Notes under the pieces: model-generated | Told to the model about the DNA's origin: nothing | Seen by the model: the letters and a program-made list of their open reading frames with translations, nothing else | Database searches by the model: none | Translations under genes and position numbers: made by a program | Origin: Methyloprofundus sp. | Lineage (GTDB): Bacteria; Pseudomonadota; Gammaproteobacteria; Methylococcales; Methylomonadaceae | Direction: 5' to 3' | DNA length: 10,863 nt | Assembly (NCBI GenBank): GCA_030619185.1 | Contig: JAUXBW010000044.1 | Location: 1-10,863 of the forward strand | Shown here: positions 1-8,040 of the stretch, in pieces | Layout: every line of letters begins with the position of its first letter | How positions within the stretch are numbered: position 1 is the first letter of the stretch

Positions 1-6
1 CAGGAT

Positions 7-1380
7 ATGATAAAAAAAGACACGATTGACACACGAATTTCACCCGAAGTTCACCTAGCCGTTTTATCACGAGCAGAAGTTAATAAATTATTAGACACCA
101 GCCAGGGCGGTTTATATCGACTGTTACATAATTGTGCATTAGCGGTATTAAACTGTGGCTGCGATTCTGATGATGGCCGGGAATTACTGGAGTGCTACAG
201 TGACTTTTCAATTAAAGTTATTCAGGAAGAGCGTGGCATAAAACTGGATCTAAAGGGAGCACCTACAGCAGCCTTTGTTGATGACGAAATGATCAAAGGA
301 ATTCGCGAGCACTTATTTGCGGTATTACGCGATATTGTCTATGTCAGTGACGAAATAAATGATAACCCTAAATTCGATTTGCAGAACTCTGAAGGGGTTA
401 GCAATGCAGTCTTTCATATTCTCCGCAATGCAAATATTATGCATCAGAGCACCGAACCTAAACTTGTTGTTTGTTGGGGGGGGCACTCCATCTCTAGAGA
501 AGAGTATAGCTACACTAAGCAAGTGGGCTATGAATTAGGGTTACGCGATATGAATATCTGCACCGGTTGCGGGCCTGGCGCAATGAAGGGGCCTATGAAA
601 GGGGCAACTATTGGCCATGCGAAGCAACGTATCAATGATGGACAATATATAGGTATCACTGAACCCGGCATCATCGCGGCAGAATCGCCCAACCCTATCG
701 TCAATGATCTAGTGATTTTACCGGATATCGAAAAACGACTGGAAGCATTTGTGCGCATGGGTCATGGGATTGTTGTCTTTCCTGGAGGTGCTGGAACGAC
801 CGAGGAGATCCTATACCTACTGGGTGTTTTGTTACACCCGGAAAACGCAGAAATACCCTTCCCACTGATTTTTTCTGGGCCTGAATCTGCAACCGCTTAT
901 TTTGAACAAATTAATACCTTCATTGGGGAAACTTTAGGCTTCGCTGCACAACAACGCTATAAGATTATTATTGGAGATCCCGCCCGAGTTGCACGAGAAA
1001 TGAAACTCGGTATCCACCAGGTACGCGAATTTCGTAAAAGTAAGGCCGATGCCTACTATTTTAACTGGGGCTTAAAAATTACCCACGAATTTCAACAGCC
1101 GTTTTCGCCCACCCATGAAAATATGGCGAGCCTGGAATTACATAAAGATCAAGAGCGACACCAGTTAGCAGCCAATTTACGCCGAGTCTTTTCTGGCATA
1201 GTAGCCGGCAATGTGAAGGATGAAGGTATACGCGCTATTGAAAAATACGGACACTTTGAAATCAGTGGGGATAAAGAAATCATGCAGCCGGTTGATGCCT
1301 TGCTTGCGGCATTTGTAAGCCAGCAACGCATGAAATTACCAGGTACTACCTATGTGCCTTGTTATAAGATTGTGTCCTAA
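7..1380 (+). CDS. ppnN: Pyrimidine/purine nucleotide 5'-monophosphate nucleosidase PpnN (YgdH), LOG family
   Basis: PpnN cleaves nucleoside 5'-monophosphates to a free base and ribose 5-phosphate in the cytosol; in E. coli it is stimulated by (p)ppGpp and linked to nucleotide salvage and stress survival (family knowledge). The 457-aa product is nearly the length of the E. coli protein (454 aa as I recall it) and follows it from end to end. The Rossmann-like LOG core has CWGGHS at residues 156-161, the stretch ICTGCGPGAM, and the family signature PGGAGTTEE at 259-267. The flanking N-terminal (DUF4478) and C-terminal (DUF3412) domains are also there; the C-terminal part has FSGIVAGNVK and ends near LPGTTYVPCY, as in E. 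coli. The ATG at 7 gives an N-terminus like that of homologues, but only six upstream bases are visible, so promoter and ribosome site cannot be judged. It converges on ssb. One oddity is an 8-G run at 476-483 inside the CWGGHS codons. Confidence 0.96.
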   Translation: MIKKDTIDTRISPEVHLAVLSRAEVNKLLDTSQGGLYRLLHNCALAVLNCGCDSDDGRELLECYSDFSIKVIQEERGIKLDLKGAPTAAFVDDEMIKGIREHLFAVLRDIVYVSDEINDNPKFDLQNSEGVSNAVFHILRNANIMHQSTEPKLVVCWGGHSISREEYSYTKQVGYELGLRDMNICTGCGPGAMKGPMKGATIGHAKQRINDGQYIGITEPGIIAAESPNPIVNDLVILPDIEKRLEAFVRMGHGIVVFPGGAGTTEEILYLLGVLLHPENAEIPFPLIFSGPESATAYFEQINTFIGETLGFAAQQRYKIIIGDPARVAREMKLGIHQVREFRKSKADAYYFNWGLKITHEFQQPFSPTHENMASLELHKDQERHQLAANLRRVFSGIVAGNVKDEGIRAIEKYGHFEISGDKEIMQPVDALLAAFVSQQRMKLPGTTYVPCYKIVS

Positions 1381-1391
1381 AAAACGGCTAT

Positions 1392-1486
1392 GTTTCGTAG
1401 CGCGTGGCTTCAGCCCGCATATCCCGAACGCTTGGTAAACACGGATCAATAACCATTCCATGCAGGCTAAAGTTGCGGTACGAAAC
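1392..1486. repeat. REP-doublet-like (REPIN-like) palindromic element between ppnN and ssb
   Basis: The 95-bp gap element has inverted ends: GTTTCGTAGCGC at 1392-1403 faces GCGGTACGAAAC at 1475-1486, matching at 11 of 12 positions. Further in, the left arm reads GGCTTCAGCCCGCAT and the right arm, read on the other strand, reads TTTAGCCTGCAT. Each arm therefore looks like a REP unit (GTAG or GTAC followed by an imperfect palindrome), and the two face each other as in a REPIN. On the minus strand the hairpin is followed after about seven bases by a T6 run (1379-1384 on the plus strand: A run), so it might also help end ssb transcription. Copy number elsewhere in the genome cannot be seen, and no RAYT transposase is in the window. 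Confidence 0.6.
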
Positions 1487-1511
1487 CCGGCGAAAGAGTA
1501 TCAAATGTCCG

Positions 1512-2003
1512 TCAAAATGGAATATCATCATCAAAATCTTCATGAACCGCTGGCGGTGGTGAATTAGGCGCGGGCTGAGACGGCTGTGCGGGAGTATTCT
1601 GTGTATTTACTGACGCATTATGTTGTGCCGGCGCATTTGCTGAGGGTGAATTAGCTAATGGCGCGGTGCCACCTGAGCGGCTACCTAACATTTGCATTTC
1701 AGTTGCGACAATTTCTGTTGTATACCTATCCTGCCCATCCTGGCCTTGCCATTTACGTGTTTGCAAGCGGCCTTCAACATAGACCTGGCTACCTTTTCTT
1801 AAATATTCACCTACAATTTCAGCCAAACGATTAAAGAACACTACACGATGCCATTCAGTGTTTTCTTTACGTTCGCCCGATTGCTTGTCTTTCCAGCGAA
1901 AGGTGGTTGCTATATTAATATTTGCGACAGCTCCACCAGTAGGCATATACCTTACCTCTGGATCAGCCCCCAAATTCCCTATTAAAGTTACTTTATTGAG
2001 CAT
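1512..2003 (-). CDS. ssb: Single-stranded DNA-binding protein SSB
   Basis: SSB coats single-stranded DNA during replication, recombination and repair, working as a tetramer in E. coli-type proteins. The 163-aa product starts [19 protein letters not shown], the standard N-terminus of the OB-fold domain, which runs to about residue 108 and ends near [13 protein letters not shown] flexible linker rich in Ala, Asn, Gln and Pro follows (about 109-153). The last residues, DFDDDIPF, form the acidic tip that recruits partner proteins. The start is backed by AGGAG (plus-strand positions 2010-2014) six bases before the ATG. It lies 67 bp downstream of the TPR lipoprotein gene on the same strand, so read-through from the exosortase unit is possible, although no functional link is expected. 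I see no convincing promoter of its own in that short gap. Confidence 0.97.
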   Translation of the reverse strand: MLNKVTLIGNLGADPEVRYMPTGGAVANINIATTFRWKDKQSGERKENTEWHRVVFFNRLAEIVGEYLRKGSQVYVEGRLQTRKWQGQDGQDRYTTEIVATEMQMLGSRSGGTAPLANSPSANAPAQHNASVNTQNTPAQPSQPAPNSPPPAVHEDFDDDIPF

Positions 2004-2070
2004 TTTTCACTCCTGATAATTTAAAATTGTCATTTTAGATTGATATTAGCAAAGCAGAATTACTATGCCA

Positions 2071-4479
2071 CTAGACCGCTTCTTTCTCCTTAGGCAAGGC
2101 CTTTAGCTTTTTCAACAAAGTCTCTGCCTGAGGTTTTTCAGCAAAACCACCCTGTATAGCTCCTACAACCAGAGCTTTCTCTAATGACTTAATGGCTAGC
2201 GCGTTATTATTCGCTTTATGATACGCAACACCTAAATGATAATGAAAGACTGCAATTTCGGGTGCCTTTGACACAACTTGTTTAAACACCATCACCGCTT
2301 CCGTTGTATTACCATTTTGTAATAATGCCCAGCCATAGGTATCCAGAAAATAAGGTTGCTTAGATGTTTCAAAACGCTGAGCTAACTGCAAAGCTTTCTC
2401 AGTATTTTCTTTCCCTGAATATTGATCTAGTAATATGGAGACCAGGTTATTCACCGCTATATCCATATCCGGCCGTATAGCAATTAATGTCTCATAGACC
2501 TCTACCGCCTTATCATGTTGATTTTCTTGCTCATAGACAGCAGCTAGCATCATATTTAATGGCACACTATCAGGGATATTTCCTAGGCCCTTCTGGTAAC
2601 TTAGAATGACCTTTAACGGCTCATTTTTCTCATGATATATTTCAGCCATCAGTATATAAAACTGGGCTGCTTCTGGCCACTTTTGAATACCCTGATTTAA
2701 AACAATAAGAGCCTGTTCCCAGTTTTTATTCAAACTATACAATTGAGCTTTTAACAATATCGGATACTCGACTTCTGGATTTTTTAGCATAAACTCATCA
2801 AGATAAACAAACATTTTATCTTTTTGCTTCAATGCTTCATAACACGCCACCATACTTTTTAAAGCATCTGATAAGTCGGGATCACGAACTAAAGCGAGTT
2901 TATATTTTTCTATTGCATCTATGTATAGCCCCTGACCTTGAGAGATTTTTCCACCTAGGTAATATGAATATCCCTTACCTGATGGTTTACTAGCAATTTC
3001 ACCCACCACTTCTTGAGCACCCTGCCAGTCTCGACCCAACAACCTGACTTTGGCAAGAGCCTGTAAAGCATCCTCATTACCTGGCTTAATTTTAAGTACT
3101 TTTAGCAGCACCTCTTCTGCTCGTGCAAGTTCTTTACTATCAACCATCCGCGAAACAATAGGCATCACAGCCGAAAAATTACCAGGGTTTAGGTCTAGTG
3201 CCTTGCGAAAATTCTCCTCAGCCAATTCAGGTGAACCTTTCTTTAAATAAGCCTGAGCTAATAGCACCATCGCTTCATCGGATTGTGGATAGTCCCTTAT
3301 AATCCTGCGCAATGCTGTAATGGCCTCATCATCCTGGCCATTCATCAAATCAATACGCGCTGTTAATAAGCTTGCTTTATAGTGCATTTCATCTACTGCC
3401 AGTACCTCTGCAAGCAGTGCTGAAACGGTATTCATATCATCTTCTTGTAGTGCCAGCATAGCCAGTTTAGCTTTAGCATCCAGGCCCTCCTGTTCATCTC
3501 CCTTGTGTTCGACTATCCAGTAGAGTGGTTTTTTTGCTGCCTCAAATTTTTGCTGCTGTATCTGTAAACTGGCGAGTTTAAAATACAAATCGACATCATC
3601 AGGGCTCTTGGCTAGCAGCTTTTGGAGTGTTGCTTCCGCTTGTTGTATATCTTTTTGTGCAAGGTAATTTACCAGTATCAGCTTAGGTGCTAACAAATCT
3701 GTATTTTGATCCGCAACAGCCTGCATCAAAGCCAATGCTTCATCATCCCGCTGTTCACTGATATAGTACCGAGCCAGTTCATAAGAAAACTCGTACTCTT
3801 CAGGAAAATCTTTTATTAGCCCCCGATAGTCCTGTTCAATCGCCAATTTATTATTGTTGTCTATATGTAATTGCAACTTAAGCAATCTAAGTGATAACTC
3901 ATCAGGGTTCGACTTTATTGCTTGATTAATAAGCTTCTCTGTTGTTTTATAGTCCTTCCGGGTTTTATAAACAAGGATCTGCAAATTAATCGCCTCACTA
4001 TGCTGAGGGTTTATTGCCAGGGCTTTTTTAGCTTCGGCCAGGGCCGCTTCTTCATCCCCTTGTTTTAATAAAATAACACCATTAAGAGCAATCACATCCG
4101 GGTTATCAGTAACATTCGCCAATACTATGTCCATTTCGCTCTTAGCATCTTCTATCTCCCCCGAAAGAAAATAAAGCTTTGCTAACTTAAGTCGGGCATC
4201 GTATTGATCAGGTTTTATTAAGATCGTCTGATGTAGATTAGCAAACATCCCTTTCCATTTTTGATCCTGCTCATCGATTAATGCCAAATGATAATAAGCA
4301 TCGGCTATTCTGTTATTAATTTGTAATGCATTTTTAAGCTCTACTTTAGCTTTTGCATAATTGCCCTGCTGATAGTATGCCTTCCCACTTTCCAGATATT
4401 CTGCCGCGCGCTCAGCCGGGTCGCTACAGCCTTGCAAAACAAATATGCAAGCTAAAAAGTACAGTATATTTTTTTTCAT
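2071..4479 (-). CDS. Large TPR-repeat lipoprotein, PrsT-like, exosortase/EPS-associated
   Basis: The 802-aa product starts with a lipoprotein signal peptide: two Lys, a hydrophobic stretch, then LQGC with the lipidated Cys at residue 18. Residue +2 is Ser rather than Asp, so by the E. coli Lol rule it would go to the outer membrane (inference). Nearly all the rest is tetratricopeptide repeats, from about residue 28 (ESGKAYYQQGNYAKAKVEL) to about 785, with typical W/G/Y/A/P spacing in units such as LLAQAYLKKGSPELAEENFRKAL. The length and lipobox fit the TPR lipoproteins found with PEP-CTERM exosortase systems (PrsT family, about 900 aa), thought to be scaffolds for EPS or protein export. It follows the exosortase gene by 24 bp, and AAGGA sits just before the ATG, so the two are almost certainly one operon. 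The biochemical role is unknown; assignment to PrsT rather than another TPR lipoprotein rests partly on the neighbour. Confidence 0.85.
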   Translation of the reverse strand: MKKNILYFLACIFVLQGCSDPAERAAEYLESGKAYYQQGNYAKAKVELKNALQINNRIADAYYHLALIDEQDQKWKGMFANLHQTILIKPDQYDARLKLAKLYFLSGEIEDAKSEMDIVLANVTDNPDVIALNGVILLKQGDEEAALAEAKKALAINPQHSEAINLQILVYKTRKDYKTTEKLINQAIKSNPDELSLRLLKLQLHIDNNNKLAIEQDYRGLIKDFPEEYEFSYELARYYISEQRDDEALALMQAVADQNTDLLAPKLILVNYLAQKDIQQAEATLQKLLAKSPDDVDLYFKLASLQIQQQKFEAAKKPLYWIVEHKGDEQEGLDAKAKLAMLALQEDDMNTVSALLAEVLAVDEMHYKASLLTARIDLMNGQDDEAITALRRIIRDYPQSDEAMVLLAQAYLKKGSPELAEENFRKALDLNPGNFSAVMPIVSRMVDSKELARAEEVLLKVLKIKPGNEDALQALAKVRLLGRDWQGAQEVVGEIASKPSGKGYSYYLGGKISQGQGLYIDAIEKYKLALVRDPDLSDALKSMVACYEALKQKDKMFVYLDEFMLKNPEVEYPILLKAQLYSLNKNWEQALIVLNQGIQKWPEAAQFYILMAEIYHEKNEPLKVILSYQKGLGNIPDSVPLNMMLAAVYEQENQHDKAVEVYETLIAIRPDMDIAVNNLVSILLDQYSGKENTEKALQLAQRFETSKQPYFLDTYGWALLQNGNTTEAVMVFKQVVSKAPEIAVFHYHLGVAYHKANNNALAIKSLEKALVVGAIQGGFAEKPQAETLLKKLKALPKEKEAV

Positions 4480-4503
4480 ACAAAATCCTTAATTAATCAA
4501 TAT

Positions 4504-6051
4504 TTATTCGGGGATATATTCAGGTAAAACAGGTAGCAAGTGGCGTACAAAACCAGTCAACCTATTATCTGCGTCTTTAATGTTTTCTGTAGGGCTCACT
4601 GCAGTCGTAATACGTACTAAAGCCCCATCAGTACGATTGAGTAATATTGCATCTTTAAACAGATACCATTTCATAAGATATTCATTCGAAATCAAACGTC
4701 CCCGCTGCTGGAACCAATAATAAACCAATTGCACACTGCGCCCTTTTTTAATCACAATCCTATTGACAGGCAGATTATCCACCTGAGTACGGTTAATTGC
4801 CGAAATTTGCCACCCACCTCCTGGTATACACACCCGAGGTGAATGAGGGGACACTCCTTTACGCTGTGACTGATAATATGCTACATAAAAATTAACCGGC
4901 ATGGAACCTGGCTTGGAATAGTCCGCCAGAATGTAATCAGACATCTCCAATGCGTTAATCACCTCGCTTTCCAGTGCAGTCTGGTCTCCTGCCCAGCCAG
5001 CCAGATGATCCGGAAATTCAGGAAAAGCTTTACGTGCAGGAATAACCTCATCTCGCTTACCAACAGAAGCCATCACCAAAATAGAAATGACCAGCAGAGC
5101 AATAATCGCAATAAAGGGATATGAGACCTTCCTGATTCGAGTCTCTCCCTGTTCAAGCTCAACCGGGGGAGCTAAGCCAAATACCTCAAATAAAGGTCTG
5201 GAATCACCTTGCCCTATTTTAGTCAGGATAAACATTTCTATAAACAACAGCACCATGCAGGCCATAAAAATAATCCAGCCTTCAAAGTCATGCAGAAAGC
5301 CTTCGGCCATCGCTATGCCCCAATTATCGACTAGAATACCAATCACAGCAATGCGAAAACTGTTCATCATTAGGGTGATAGGTATGGTTGATAAAAATAC
5401 CACTGCCCTTTTCCAGAAAACAACATCAAACAAATAGGCACAAATAAAACCCAGGCTCATCAATGGAAATAAATAGCGTAAACCACTACAGGCCTCAACT
5501 ACTTGCAGTTGATAGCTCCCTAAATCAATGACATTCCCTTCCAGAAACACCGGAATACTGCACCAACGTATAAAAGCGACACCGAGCTGTGATGACAATA
5601 GCTGTAAATTAGCTGATAAGCTCGCTTCCAGAAAGTAAGGAATGGGGATAGCAAAAACCAGTAACAACAAAGGCATTAAAACAGGTTTTATAGCGGGCCA
5701 GCCCATGATAGAAAAGGCCATGCCAAATAAAACCACGATAAATGAATAATGAATTAAAATAAAAAGCGCACTCACCTCTCCGATTAAAAAAATAAGCAGC
5801 GCGGGTAAAACTATAAAAAACCCTAGCCAGGAAGGTGAAAATTCTGATTGCACAATTTCATTCTTCTTCATCCAGATAAAGTACAGTGTAATCATGGGTA
5901 ACATATAACCGTGACTGTATTCTTCCTGTTTATCCCAACGTATAAATAGTTGACTAAAGCCATCCCAATAGGCGAACAAAAGCAATGCAGCTGCCATAGA
6001 GAACAGCAACCAAAACTGCCAGCCCATTTTCCATATCATGTTTTTATTCAT
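4504..6051 (-). CDS. xrtD: Exosortase with fused EpsI-type domain, best fit XrtD (VPLPA-CTERM type)
   Basis: Exosortases are multi-spanning inner-membrane cysteine proteases/transpeptidases that recognise a short C-terminal sorting tag on exported proteins. In this 515-aa protein about eight hydrophobic segments fill residues 12-278. The expected catalytic set is present: Cys188 in EACSGLR, Arg233 in NSFRIAVIG and His254 in HDFEGW. The early YSHGYM motif (45-50) is also typical. A further membrane segment (312-330) leads into an EpsI/DUF3485-type domain (about 335-515) with SPHSPRVCIPGGGW at 401-414. The EpsI fusion and the HDFEGW...FMAC stretch after the catalytic His resemble XrtD more than XrtA as I remember them, but the subtype needs a profile search. 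No clear Shine-Dalgarno precedes the ATG at 6051; Met5 and Met9 are possible alternative starts, equally unsupported. First gene of a unit with the TPR lipoprotein. No tagged substrate gene is in the window. Confidence 0.88.
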   Translation of the reverse strand: MNKNMIWKMGWQFWLLFSMAAALLLFAYWDGFSQLFIRWDKQEEYSHGYMLPMITLYFIWMKKNEIVQSEFSPSWLGFFIVLPALLIFLIGEVSALFILIHYSFIVVLFGMAFSIMGWPAIKPVLMPLLLLVFAIPIPYFLEASLSANLQLLSSQLGVAFIRWCSIPVFLEGNVIDLGSYQLQVVEACSGLRYLFPLMSLGFICAYLFDVVFWKRAVVFLSTIPITLMMNSFRIAVIGILVDNWGIAMAEGFLHDFEGWIIFMACMVLLFIEMFILTKIGQGDSRPLFEVFGLAPPVELEQGETRIRKVSYPFIAIIALLVISILVMASVGKRDEVIPARKAFPEFPDHLAGWAGDQTALESEVINALEMSDYILADYSKPGSMPVNFYVAYYQSQRKGVSPHSPRVCIPGGGWQISAINRTQVDNLPVNRIVIKKGRSVQLVYYWFQQRGRLISNEYLMKWYLFKDAILLNRTDGALVRITTAVSPTENIKDADNRLTGFVRHLLPVLPEYIPE

Positions 6052-6143
6052 ATGCGTATCATTTAGGGTATCTATATTATTATCCTGTAATAATCAGTTC
6101 GCTATAACAGTGTATTAGTCACCACGCAAAGTATAAGCAAAGA

Positions 6144-6187
6144 CCCCGATAAAGCTTGTGCTCTGCTTGACTGGATAAACTTCGGGG
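6144..6187. repeat. Weak inverted repeat in the divergent intergenic region
   Basis: CCCCGA at 6144-6149 faces TCGGGG at 6182-6187 across a loop of 32 bases. There is no T run on either side, so it is a poor terminator. It lies just outside the 170-bp MITE-like element, upstream of the exosortase gene, and may be a worn palindromic repeat. Confidence 0.3.
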
Positions 6188-6225
6188 CTGACAATGTCTT
6201 TAACTTACTGATGTTTATAACTTTT

Positions 6226-6395
6226 CCTGATTACCCACAACTCTCAGCTATACTTCGTCATTCCTGCATGCTTTTAGCAGGAATCTCGTAGGTTAAGCAC
6301 AGATTCCCGATAACGGGCTTCGGGAATAACGAGGCTCTTAACATGCTGTTATTTTTAACGTTTTTTAATATGGCTGTGAGTTGTACGTAATCAGG
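6226..6395. mobile_element. MITE-like 170-bp element with 29-bp terminal inverted repeats
   Basis: The arms at 6226-6254 and 6367-6395 are inverted copies matching at 24 of 29 positions. Both begin CCTGATTAC when read inward and share ACAACTC and CAGC further in. The flanking octamers TAACTTTT (6218-6225) and TAATTTTA (6396-6403) match at 6 of 8 positions and could be a decayed target duplication. No coding sequence lies inside. It is the size of a miniature inverted-repeat element and sits between the divergent exosortase and glycosyltransferase genes. Calling it mobile is inference; genome copies would be needed to prove it. Confidence 0.55.
6256..6331. repeat. Nested palindromic repeat inside the MITE-like element
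   Basis: Two hairpins lie back to back. ATTCCTGC (6260-6267) pairs with GCAGGAAT (6277-6284), and ATTCCCGA (6303-6310) pairs with TCGGGAAT (6320-6327). The outer ends CGTCATTCC (6256-6264) and GGAATAACG (6323-6331) are also inverted with one mismatch. Repeats with CGTCATTCC...GGAATGACG ends are common dispersed elements in gammaproteobacterial intergenic DNA (from memory). It may have inserted into, or be the core of, the surrounding 170-bp element. Confidence 0.6.
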
Positions 6396-6582
6396 TAATT
6401 TTATTTAAAGCTCTCAATTAGATAACCCTACTCAACTCCCAACTTTTCAAGGGGGAAGTGAACGGTTACGTTTTTTGTGTTTGAACACGCTATAGACGTT
6501 TGGGTATTTGCAAAAAGTGTATTCACTGTTGCGTTCTTACCTAAAAACAGCCCTGATTAAGCTGCCGTAGTTTAACACATGG

Positions 6583-6599
6583 TAGGCAAAATATTTGCT
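6583..6599 (+). promoter_or_regulatory. Candidate sigma-54 (-24/-12) promoter for the glycosyltransferase genes
   Basis: TAGGCAAAATATTTGCT has the invariant GG (6585-6586) and GC (6597-6598) at the required 12-base offset, and TTGCT matches the -12 element exactly. The -24 element is AGGCAAA against TGGCACG. Transcription would start near 6610, leaving a leader of about 170 bases before the gene at 6781. PEP-CTERM/exosortase systems are often controlled by a sigma-54 activator (PrsR with the kinase PrsK), which makes the site plausible, but neither regulator is in the window. The decamer TTTAACACAT occurs just upstream (6571-6580) and again at 6677-6686. Apart from these I see no gene or structured element between 6396 and 6780. 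Confidence 0.5.
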
Positions 6600-6780
6600 A
6601 TTGATAACAGAGAAATATCCTTTATTTACTGCTTAATATTTGAATAAGTGGTTCAGGGTAAAATAAAGAGGTAAAATTTAACACATTTACACATATATCA
6701 CGCCGCTCAAGTGTACACATAGCAACTCGACAGCCACCGCGTGAGCACAGGCAAAACAATCAACCAAGGAGTTAGTCTTT

Positions 6781-7977
6781 ATGGTGTTAGATTTTATTTT
6801 AGTGGCTTTTGCAGCCACTTTATCCATACCTTTATGGGTCACTGGCATTGAACTACTGATTACTCTGTTGCATAAGGTGCAGGAGGCTGATAATTCAACC
6901 ATGGCGCAAGCGGTGGGGAGCTATAAGATATTAATACCTGCTCATAATGAGTCGGAAGTCATTGCTCACACACTCACGACTTTACTACAGCAAAAAGTAC
7001 CTGCTGACTCAATAATTGTGGTGGCTGATAACTGTACAGATGATACTGCCGCGATTGCCCGGAAACTCAATGTTGTCGTACTTGAGCGTTTTAATGATAA
7101 GCTCCGAGGCAAGGGATTTGCACTTGATTATGGCATAACTTACTTAAAAAATCAGAGTCAAACGGATGTACTCATTATATTAGATGCCGATTGTGAGATT
7201 AACAACACGAGCATCCATTTGTTGCTGAGTCTATGTTTAACAGAAAATCGCCCTATACAGGCACTGTACCTGATGCGCAACCACAGGGAACATTCTTTGA
7301 AACAGCGTATTGCGGGTTTTGCCTGGCTAGTAAAGAACAAAATCCGTCCCATTGCGGTTAATAAACTTGGCATACCTGTTACCTTAACTGGATCGGGTAT
7401 GGCATTCCCCTGGCCTGTCATAAGCACTATCAGTATTGCACATGGCAATATTGTTGAGGATATGCAGTTAGGTATCGACTGTACTTTAAAAGGGTTTGCT
7501 CCGGTATTTTGTGAGCAGGCGGTAGTCTATAGTGACTTCCCTGAACAGCTGGAAGCTGAAAAATCACAACGAACACGTTGGGAACATGGGCATTTATCAA
7601 CGATTATTCAACAAGTACCTAAGTTAATTAAACAGGCAATCATGCAAAAAGACTGGTGTTTATTAGGCCTGGCACTGGATATTGGTGTACCTCCTTTAGC
7701 TTTACTGATTATGCTTGCTTTTACAGGGACACTTCTGCTCGCTGTTGTCGCTTTTATGACGCAAAGTTATTTTGCTTTTTTTGTACTTTTATTCAGCTTT
7801 CTGTTTTTTACCCTGATGCTACTCATGACCTGGTGGAAGTCAGGTAGAGACTACCTTTCATTCAAGGAACTGCACAGCATTATTCAATATATTTTCTCTA
7901 AAATTTACATTTATCTCACATTTATATTTAAACGCCAGACCTCATGGATAAGAACGACTAGAGATACGACTCATTGA
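6781..7977 (+). CDS. Family 2 glycosyltransferase, membrane-anchored, processive-type motifs
   Basis: This 398-aa protein probably adds sugars from a nucleotide donor in polysaccharide or glycolipid synthesis at the cytoplasmic face of the inner membrane. It starts with a hydrophobic anchor (about residues 2-30). The GT-A catalytic domain follows: ILIPAHNESE near 50, ADNCTDDT near 83, the metal-binding DAD at 135-137, GSGMAFPW near 205, Glu226-Asp227 in the EDMQLG acceptor-site motif, and QRTRW at 263-267. The last is the QxxRW motif of processive enzymes such as cellulose and hyaluronan synthases. Two or three membrane segments span about 294-352. AAGGAG at 6766-6771, nine bases before the ATG, supports the start. 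It is transcribed away from the exosortase unit and is followed after 63 bp by the WecG-like gene. Donor and acceptor sugars cannot be read from the sequence. Confidence 0.9.
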   Translation: MVLDFILVAFAATLSIPLWVTGIELLITLLHKVQEADNSTMAQAVGSYKILIPAHNESEVIAHTLTTLLQQKVPADSIIVVADNCTDDTAAIARKLNVVVLERFNDKLRGKGFALDYGITYLKNQSQTDVLIILDADCEINNTSIHLLLSLCLTENRPIQALYLMRNHREHSLKQRIAGFAWLVKNKIRPIAVNKLGIPVTLTGSGMAFPWPVISTISIAHGNIVEDMQLGIDCTLKGFAPVFCEQAVVYSDFPEQLEAEKSQRTRWEHGHLSTIIQQVPKLIKQAIMQKDWCLLGLALDIGVPPLALLIMLAFTGTLLLAVVAFMTQSYFAFFVLLFSFLFFTLMLLMTWWKSGRDYLSFKELHSIIQYIFSKIYIYLTFIFKRQTSWIRTTRDTTH

Positions 7978-8040
7978 CCCTGCCATAATTCTTAAGTCTA
8001 TAGCCCTACCCCTCCTGTCATAACCCTAAAATATATAACA

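Noticed and set aside
5087..5437. 116-aa plus-strand reading frame opposite the exosortase gene
   Set aside because: It lies wholly antisense to strongly supported coding sequence, has no ribosome site I can see and resembles no protein family; it is a shadow frame.
6687..6902. 71-aa minus-strand reading frame across the glycosyltransferase start
   Set aside because: It overlaps the leader and N-terminal coding region of a well-supported gene and has no family-like features.
7978..8040. Separate promoter for the WecG-STAS gene
   Set aside because: The 63-bp gap is AT-rich near its end, but I find no -35/-10 pair with good spacing and no sigma-54 motif; co-transcription is simpler.
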